From NCBI RefSeq assembly GCF_017948455.1, contig NZ_JAFFSU010000017.1:111069-175068 (forward strand): 64,000 nucleotides of DNA, in the 5' to 3' direction. The notes under the pieces were generated by a model, which worked only from the letters and a program-made list of their open reading frames with translations, ran no database searches and was not told where the DNA came from. The DNA is from Streptomyces sp. GESEQ-4. Lineage in GTDB: Bacteria > Actinomycetota > Actinomycetes > Streptomycetales > Streptomycetaceae. Positions 58,737 to 64,000 of the stretch are shown here, in pieces; position 1 is the first letter of the stretch, and the number at the start of each line of letters is the position of its first letter. The translations under genes were made by a program, and so were the position numbers.

Positions 58737-61262
58737 TCAGTCGTCGGCGAGTTCCGCGACCCCGGTGATCCGGTGCAGCGGATACGTGCGGACCTCGTCC
58801 GCGGTGTGGTCGTACGCCGTCACGAAGCCGCCCTCGACCTTGATGGGGGCGATGACGCGCTGGCTGGCGGAGCCCTCCGCGTTCACGTAGCCGATCCAGA
58901 GGGTCTCGCCGGTGAGGACGGCGGCCTGCATGGTGGCGAGGGTCTCGGCGGAGCCGGTGCGGGGGAGTTCGCCGTTGGTCACGGGGGTCTGCTTGCGCGG
59001 GGTCGTGGAGGCGAGGTCGCCCGCCCGGATCGCGCGGATCGCGGCCGTCAGGAGCGTCGGGTCGGGCGCTCGGGGGCCGTCCGGGACCGGCTCGGGGGCC
59101 GTGCGCGGCGGGGTGCGGTGGGCGTGGGCGCGGGTGATCAGGACGTCGCCCTCGGCGGATTCGGCGGCCGGCGCGAATCCCATCGCGCGCAGGCCCTCCA
59201 GCAGCGTCGCCGGGTCGGCCTGGGCGGCCAGCACGGTCGGGGCGAGGCGTCGCAGGTGCAGGGCGGCGGCGCGTTTGTCGGCGACGATCTCGTTCAGCAG
59301 GGCGTCGTCGTCGCAGCGGACGTACGCCGAAGCCGCGCCGATCCGCAGATGGCCGTGCCTCCTGGCCACGTCGTCGATCAGGTACGTCAGCGGCTGCGGG
59401 ATCGGCGTACGCGAGTGCGCGGCGAGGAAGGCGTGCAGGTCGGAGGCGCTGCGGCCGGCGTCAAGCGCACGGCGTACGGAACCGGGGGTGAACCGGTACA
59501 CCGTCGCCCCGCCCTTCGACTCCACGTCCGCGAGGACGTCCAGCATGTCGGCGAGCGGGCGCTGCAGCGGGCCGGGGGCGACTGCCGTGAGGTCGGCCTG
59601 GAGGAGGACGTGGTCCAGGGGCTCCGGGAGGAGGGGGGCGAGGAGCCGGGCGGCGGTGGCGGAGGCGGTGGCCTGTTCGGCGGGGGTGAGGGGTTCGCGG
59701 GCTGGGACCCTGTGGTGCTTGTGGTGGACGGGGAGCTTGTCGCCGGGGCCGGAGGGCGCGTCCGCGGCCGGCTTCGCGGCCGGCGCTCCGATCAGCGCCC
59801 GCCCGTGCGCGGACAGCGCGCCGCGGCCGGTGACGCCGAGCAGTTCCGCCTCCGAGAGCGTCCACCGGGCGAGCCGGGTGCGCAGGTCGTCGTCGCTCTG
59901 CGGTGCCCGCAGCGGGCGCTCCCAGCGCAGCCGGGCCAGCACCGACTCGGCGGACGGCGCGGCGCCTTCCGGCAGTTCGGCGAGCAGGGCCAGCACCCGG
60001 TGCCGTACCTCCGGCGCGGCGGAGCGGTCCAGGCCCGGGCCGAGGGCCGACATGGTGCGCTCCTTGGAGTCCCGGCCGCCGACCAGGCCCGCCGTGCGGG
60101 TCGCCGCCAGCCAGGCTTCCGCGAGCCGCACCCAGCGCTGGTCCGCGGGCTGTTCCAGCCACTCGTCGTAGGCCGGGGTCGCCGCGTACCGCTCGTCCGC
60201 CTCACCGTCCGACGCGATCAGGCCCGCCGCGTACGCCAGCTCCACCCAGAACGCCGCGATCGGCTCCGGTACGTCCAGGGCGACGGCCGTCCGCTTCAGG
60301 TCCCGGACGCTCAGCCCGCCCGCCCGCAGCACCGTCGGACCGCCCTCGTCCCAGTCCCGCAGCAGCTCCTCGACGGTCGCCAGCGCCGAGTACGCTTGCC
60401 CGGCCGCCGTCGCGTCCACAACCTGTGGACGGTGCGTGCCGGCGGGCTCGACGGGGGGCGGCAGCGGCTCGGTGGCACGGTGGGCGTGGCCGCCCCGCAG
60501 ATGCAGGGCCACCTCGCGGGGGAGTACGACGGTCCCGGGCGCCGTCGGCAGCAGCAGCCCGCGGTCGAGGAGCCAGCGCAGCCGGGCCGCCGGGTCGGCG
60601 GTGACCTGCCCGTACGGCGGGCCCCAGACCAGGCGGCGCAGCACCTCCAGGGACTCCTCGGGGGCGCCTGCGAGCAGGGCCTTCATCCGCTTGCGGTCCT
60701 TGAACAAGGCGGTCAGCGCGGCGACCGCCGAGACCGCGTCGTGCGTCGACGCCAGCCCGGCCGCCGTGACGATCTCCTGGATACGGCCCGGCGACATGCC
60801 CGACGTCGCCTCCTGCACCGTCGGGCCCAGGCCGGTCGGGGACGGGTGCTGCGGGGACGGGGCCAGCAGCTCGCGGGCCGTGCGGACGAGGCGGAGACGG
60901 TCGTCCGGGCCCCAGACGAGGGCCTGTTCGCGCAGGGTGGCGAGGGCGTGCGGAAGGGCGGCGGCGACGGCCTGGTCCCCCTCGTCGCCGGTCATGAGGC
61001 CGAGGAGTTCTTCGTACGGTGCCGGGTCCGGGGCGACGGCTAGTGCCTCCGCCGTTTGCAGGGCGAAGCGGTCCAGCCGCTCCAGGGCACGCACGACCGA
61101 GGCGCGGGTGCCGGCGCGGGTCGCGAGCTGCGTGAGGTCCGTCGGGACGGGGGTGATGAGGTCGGGGCGGCTGCGCAGCAGCGCGGCGAGGGCGGCGTCG
61201 TCCTGGCCACGGAGTGCCTCCGCGAGTGAACGCGGGGTCGCCGGCTTGTCCTCGGTGCTCAT
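58737..61262 (-). CDS. helicase-associated (XPB/Ssl2 N-terminal-like) protein with C-terminal WYL-type domain
   Basis: An 841-residue actinobacterial protein without helicase motifs. The N-terminal part is helical (SLAEALRGQDDAALAALLRSRPDL ... RALERLDRFALQTAEAL), and the middle repeats winged-helix-like elements. Residues about 600-740 (LLQADLTAVAPGPLQRPLADMLDVLADVESKGGATVYRFTPGSVRRAL) match the helicase-C-associated domain found in XPB/Ssl2 relatives. The end (AVLTGETLWIGYVNAEGSASQRVIAPIKVEGGFVTAYDHTADEVRTYPLHRI) is a WYL-like domain. XPB lies close by on the same strand. It may assist DNA repair; this is inference. TACCGT 7 nt upstream supports ATG 61262. Confidence 0.85.
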   Translation of the reverse strand: MSTEDKPATPRSLAEALRGQDDAALAALLRSRPDLITPVPTDLTQLATRAGTRASVVRALERLDRFALQTAEALAVAPDPAPYEELLGLMTGDEGDQAVAAALPHALATLREQALVWGPDDRLRLVRTARELLAPSPQHPSPTGLGPTVQEATSGMSPGRIQEIVTAAGLASTHDAVSAVAALTALFKDRKRMKALLAGAPEESLEVLRRLVWGPPYGQVTADPAARLRWLLDRGLLLPTAPGTVVLPREVALHLRGGHAHRATEPLPPPVEPAGTHRPQVVDATAAGQAYSALATVEELLRDWDEGGPTVLRAGGLSVRDLKRTAVALDVPEPIAAFWVELAYAAGLIASDGEADERYAATPAYDEWLEQPADQRWVRLAEAWLAATRTAGLVGGRDSKERTMSALGPGLDRSAAPEVRHRVLALLAELPEGAAPSAESVLARLRWERPLRAPQSDDDLRTRLARWTLSEAELLGVTGRGALSAHGRALIGAPAAKPAADAPSGPGDKLPVHHKHHRVPAREPLTPAEQATASATAARLLAPLLPEPLDHVLLQADLTAVAPGPLQRPLADMLDVLADVESKGGATVYRFTPGSVRRALDAGRSASDLHAFLAAHSRTPIPQPLTYLIDDVARRHGHLRIGAASAYVRCDDDALLNEIVADKRAAALHLRRLAPTVLAAQADPATLLEGLRAMGFAPAAESAEGDVLITRAHAHRTPPRTAPEPVPDGPRAPDPTLLTAAIRAIRAGDLASTTPRKQTPVTNGELPRTGSAETLATMQAAVLTGETLWIGYVNAEGSASQRVIAPIKVEGGFVTAYDHTADEVRTYPLHRITGVAELADD

Positions 61263-61346
61263 CCGACTCACGGTACCGGGTGACTCCGTCGGTTTCGTTG
61301 CCACGGGAAGTGCCGGGGTGGGCCGTCGTTCGTCTGCGGGTTCGTT

Positions 61347-61376
61347 GTGGCTGGTCGCGCAGTTCCCCGCGCCCCT
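61347..61376 (+). repeat. interspersed repeat, copy 7
   Basis: GTGGCTGGTCGCGCAGTTCC plus CCGCGCCCCT, preceded by CGTCTGCGGGTTCGTT and followed by TCGGGTCGCT. It lies in the divergent gap between the helicase-associated gene and the HAAS gene. Confidence 0.88.
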
Positions 61377-61446
61377 TCGGGTCGCTCCTCGCGGTAACGT
61401 CTGTCACCACGGGGTTATCCAACGCACCCGCCCCGGAGGGGACTTC

Positions 61447-62454
61447 GTGGGGATCGAGAGCGACCAGGTCGTCTACGAGTATCTGAGCCGCGTCGGTGAC
61501 GTGGCTCAGCAGCGGCAGTTGCCGTCGTCCGATCGGATGCGGCTGGTCTCGGAGTTGCGGAACGAGATCGACCGGCGTCGGGCGAAGACGCCGGTGGACA
61601 GTCCTGCCGCCGTGCGCCGTATCCTCGCCCGGCTGGGCAGCCCCGATGAGGTCGTCGCCAACGCCGGTGGTGGCGGCGGTGTGCCGCAGGTGCCGGGCGC
61701 CTCCGTGCCCGTACAGCCGGACCGGGCCCAGGAGCGGCCCAGGGCCAAAGGGCTGCGGCGCGTGGTGCCCCGGCCTCGGCCCGCCGAACCGGCCGAACCC
61801 GTCGAGGGCCCCGCGGATGCGCCCACCCCGCCCCACCTCGCCGGTGCCGACGAACTCGGCAACAGTGCGACGCGGCCCGACTGGTGGCGGGTGGACAGCA
61901 GTCCGTTCGGGGCCGGGGACGAGGTGCCGGGGTTCGTCGGCGGGGTGGAGATTCCGGATCTGCTGAAGCCTCCGCCGCCGAAGGAGATCGAGAAGGCGGA
62001 GAAGGCGGACAAGGGTGTCGTACGGGACGAGCCTGTCTCTGTGGAGAAGGCGGAGAAGGCGGGGAAGGCCGAGGAGGGCGCTTCCGGGCGCCGGCGCCTC
62101 CGCCTCCCGCGACCCGGACAGTGGAGCAACCCCTTCCTCCTGCTCGGCGCGGCCCTCCTCGTCGCCGGTGCCTTCCTGGGGAACCTGCTCGTGCTCCTCT
62201 TCGGCTGGCTCATCGCCTACGCCTCCCGGCGGCTGACGCAGGCGGAGCGGCAGGTGGCGGTCATGTGGCTGCCGGGCACGGCGTTGACCGCCGGGCTCGT
62301 CTGGCTGTGGGGACGCAACCAAGGGCGGTGGGGTGATCCCATCGCCGAGGGGCACATGAACGCCGCCGTCTCCGACACCTGGCCGTGGGTCGTCCGGGGC
62401 GCCGCCATCGCCTCCGCGCTGTTCCTGCTGTGGCGGTCCCAGCGGCAGCGGTAG
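61447..62454 (+). CDS. HAAS-domain membrane protein
   Basis: A 335-residue protein. Residues 1-75 match the HAAS signalling domain (YEYLSRVGDVAQQRQLPSSDRMRLVSELRNEIDRRRA ... AVRRILARLGSPDEVVANAG). A long charged linker follows with EKAEKADK/EKAEKAGK repeats, and three or four membrane segments lie at the end (NPFLLLGAALLVAGAFLGNLLVLLFGWLIAYASRRL and later). HAAS domains sit next to sensors or PadR regulators and transmit signals; no such partner is adjacent. GTG 61447 has GGAGGGG 5 nt upstream. Confidence 0.8.
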   Translation: MGIESDQVVYEYLSRVGDVAQQRQLPSSDRMRLVSELRNEIDRRRAKTPVDSPAAVRRILARLGSPDEVVANAGGGGGVPQVPGASVPVQPDRAQERPRAKGLRRVVPRPRPAEPAEPVEGPADAPTPPHLAGADELGNSATRPDWWRVDSSPFGAGDEVPGFVGGVEIPDLLKPPPPKEIEKAEKADKGVVRDEPVSVEKAEKAGKAEEGASGRRRLRLPRPGQWSNPFLLLGAALLVAGAFLGNLLVLLFGWLIAYASRRLTQAERQVAVMWLPGTALTAGLVWLWGRNQGRWGDPIAEGHMNAAVSDTWPWVVRGAAIASALFLLWRSQRQR

Positions 62455-62503
62455 GGGAGGACCGGGCGTCTTGATCGCCGCCCGCCTGGGCACAATGGCC
62501 CAT

Positions 62504-63145
62504 ATGACCTCTGCCGCCCTGCCTCCCGTCGCCTCCCTCACCGTCGGCTTCGACCTCGACATGACGCTGATCGACTCCCGGCCCGGCATCCACGCCTGCT
62601 TCACGGCGCTGGCCGAGCGGACGGGGACGTTCATCGACGCCGATCTGGCGATCAGCCGGCTCGGGCCGCCGCTCGTGGACGAAATGATCAACTGGTTCCC
62701 GGCGGAGCAGGTGGCGGCCATGTGCGACCTGTACCGCTCGATGTACCCGACGTTCGCCATCGCCGCCACGCTCGCCCTGCCCGGCGCCCGTGAGGCGATC
62801 GCCGCCGTGCACGCGGCCGGCGGGCGGGCGATCGTCGTCACGGCCAAGTACGAGCCCAACGCCAAACTGCACCTGGAGCACCTCGGGATCGACGCCGACG
62901 CGGTGATAGGCGACCTGTGGGCCGAGCGGAAGGCGGAGGCGCTGCGCGAGCACGGCGCGGCGGTGTACGTCGGCGACCACATCGGCGACGTGCGCGGGGC
63001 CCGTACCGCCGAAGCGCTCTCCGTGGCCGTCACGACCGGGCCGTGCGACGGCGACGCGCTGCGGGCGGCCGGAGCGGATGTGGTCCTGCCGGACCTCACC
63101 CACTTTCCGGCCTGGCTCGCGGACTACCGCCCGGCGCGCGCCTGA
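62504..63145 (+). CDS. HAD family hydrolase (phosphatase)
   Basis: A 213-residue HAD phosphatase. The nucleophile is D17 with D19 in VGFDLDMTLIDSRPG, motif II is IVVTAKY, and the Lys and the acidic motif are in VYVGDHIGDVRGA. The cap is a small helical insert between about residues 30 and 90. A phosphoglycolate phosphatase or sugar phosphatase is likely. CACAAT is 7 nt before ATG 62504. The 3' end overlaps a convergent gene by 22 bp. Confidence 0.9.
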   Translation: MTSAALPPVASLTVGFDLDMTLIDSRPGIHACFTALAERTGTFIDADLAISRLGPPLVDEMINWFPAEQVAAMCDLYRSMYPTFAIAATLALPGAREAIAAVHAAGGRAIVVTAKYEPNAKLHLEHLGIDADAVIGDLWAERKAEALREHGAAVYVGDHIGDVRGARTAEALSVAVTTGPCDGDALRAAGADVVLPDLTHFPAWLADYRPARA

Positions 63146-63372
63146 CGGCGGCCGGCCGCGATCGACTGGAAGACGCCGGCTCCGGCCATCAGGAAGCCGA
63201 CGCCCATGAGCATGCTCAATCCGAACATGTACGTCGGAAATGGCGTCGTACCGAGGAGAAGCGGGGCCACGGTGACGAGTGTGGCCACGGCACCGGCGAA
63301 GAAGACGATGGCTCCGGCACGGACCAGGCGGTCGCCGGGCGCGGCGGAATTCGTTTGGGTTTTGTCACGCAC
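63124..63372 (-). CDS. small membrane protein, two transmembrane segments
   Basis: An 82-residue protein with segments LVRAGAIVFFAGAVATLVTVAPLLL and MFGLSMLMGVGFLMAGAGVFQSIAA, a short polar N-terminus (MRDKTQTNSAAPG) and a basic end. It is a conserved type in Streptomyces without known role. GTG 63372 is supported by TACCCT 6 nt upstream (leaderless pattern). It overlaps the convergent HAD gene by 22 bp. Confidence 0.75.
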   Translation of the reverse strand: MRDKTQTNSAAPGDRLVRAGAIVFFAGAVATLVTVAPLLLGTTPFPTYMFGLSMLMGVGFLMAGAGVFQSIAAGRRQARAGR

Positions 63373-63546
63373 CCGACCAGGGTAGTTCCCTGCGCGAAGG
63401 AACAACCGGGTGACGTCTTGTCACCGGGTGGAAGACCATTAGCCTTGGTACCGGCGGGTCCCGACGACCCGCCCCAGTGCTATCAAGAGCAGTTCCCTGG
63501 CGTTTTCCGAAGCAGTTTTCCGACGAGTACGAGGACGAGGACAGAC

Positions 63547-63930
63547 GTGCCTACCGGCAAGGTCAAGTGGTTCAACAGCGAGAAGGGCTTCGGCTTTCTC
63601 TCCCGTGACGACGGCGGCGACGTCTTCGTCCATTCCTCGGTCCTCCCCGCCGGAGTCGAGACACTCAAGCCGGGTCAGCGAGTTGAGTTCGGGGTCGTCG
63701 CCGGGCAGCGCGGTGACCAGGCGCTTTCGGTGACGATCCTCGACCCGACCCCTTCCGTCGCCGCCGCTACTCGCAAGAAGCCGGACGAGTTGGCCTCCAT
63801 CGTCCAGGATTTGACGACCCTCCTCGAGAACATCACGCCGATGCTCGAGAGGGGCCGCTATCCCGACAAGGCCGCCGGCGGGAAGATCGCCGGTCTGCTG
63901 CGAGCGGTCGCCGACCAGCTCGACGTATAG
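63547..63930 (+). CDS. cold-shock domain protein with C-terminal extension
   Basis: A 127-residue protein. The first 65 residues are a cold-shock domain (MPTGKVKWFNSEKGFGFLSRDDGGDVFVHSSVL). The remaining 60 residues (RKKPDELASIVQDLTTLLENITPMLERGRYPDKAAGGKIAGLLRAVADQLD) form a helical extension seen in actinobacterial two-part members. It binds single-stranded nucleic acid; the tail may mediate dimer or ribosome contacts. GTG 63547 has GAGGACAG upstream. Confidence 0.93.
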   Translation: MPTGKVKWFNSEKGFGFLSRDDGGDVFVHSSVLPAGVETLKPGQRVEFGVVAGQRGDQALSVTILDPTPSVAAATRKKPDELASIVQDLTTLLENITPMLERGRYPDKAAGGKIAGLLRAVADQLDV

Positions 63931-64000
63931 GACGTACAGATCCTGTAGATCTTCCGGATTTCTAGGGAAAGTCGAGCGCATCCGGGCCGAGGGGCGGCAA

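Noticed and set aside
60202..63099. 965-codon minus-strand frame across the HAAS and HAD genes
   Set aside because: It runs antisense to two recognisable genes and out of frame with the helicase-associated gene; Arg/Pro-rich low-complexity translation.

Overview
The window is chromosomal DNA from a Streptomyces-type actinomycete. The evidence is very high G+C, GTG/TTG starts, actinomycete-specific families (DUF397/XRE pair, mycothiol-dependent enzymes, DUF3263, HelD), tandem CIRCE sites ahead of a lone groEL, DasR-type operators, and about fifteen genes with a -10-like hexamer 6-7 nt before the start codon (leaderless mRNAs). From memory, the order SoxR-box quinone reductase, cdgB, nagA-nagK, otsB/otsA, gpgS, threonine synthase, cold-shock gene, groEL, murQ, helD, XPB, cold-shock gene resembles the S. 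coelicolor SCO4260s-SCO4320s. Two TTA codons were noticed (YqhA-IstB fusion and aldo/keto reductase).

Left part (1-22.6 kb): a cut-off secreted protein; tRNA-Thr(UGU); a TetR regulator divergent from a peroxiredoxin-like gene that has lost its catalytic loop, with two 24-bp operators between them; GNAT, APH-like kinase and FAD oxidase genes; a large secreted protein with Ig-like C-terminal modules; a quinone-reductase gene behind a SoxR box that lies inside the 3' end of its neighbour; pentapeptide-repeat, GNAT, M1 peptidase and Ku genes; a PIN toxin-antitoxin pair with a palindromic operator; TerD, ArfB, an ECF sigma factor and a flavin reductase; the diguanylate cyclase gene cdgB behind a perfect CRP-type box; a membrane-anchored carbohydrate-binding protein; and a PfkB kinase.

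Middle (22.6-36.1 kb): nagK-nagA and a divergent sugar-binding lipoprotein share two DasR (dre) boxes; trehalose genes otsB and otsA overlap tail to tail; gpgS follows. A SAM riboswitch precedes a ThrC-family gene and a MoaD-like Gly-Gly sulfur carrier. This arrangement fits thiocarboxylate-dependent homocysteine synthesis better than threonine synthesis. Then come a cold-shock protein, groEL behind four evenly spaced CIRCE half-sites, and an MFS exporter with its own palindromic operator.

Accessory block (36.1-44.2 kb): a Cys-containing hypothetical, a Uma2 nuclease with an internal duplication, an HTH protein, DinB, an XRE/DUF397 pair, and the best candidate for a little-studied system: a Trypco2 small protein translated ahead of a 1065-residue trypsin-NACHT-helical-repeat protein, which looks like a bacterial NLR-type defence module.

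Right part (44.2-64 kb): a MurNAc operon (murR-murQ-PTS EIIBC, then a TTA-containing aldo/keto reductase), small zinc-ligand proteins, a mycothiol-type/GNAT fusion, HD and MDMPI proteins, cutC with a dre-like box, a HelD-type helicase, XPB helicase, an odd YqhA-IstB fusion, two tiny secreted peptides, a helicase-associated WYL-type protein, HAAS membrane protein, HAD phosphatase and a two-domain cold-shock protein. Seven copies of one 30-55 bp interspersed repeat are spread over 23.8-61.4 kb. Two of them have been absorbed into coding sequence (NagA N-terminus, PTS C-terminus).
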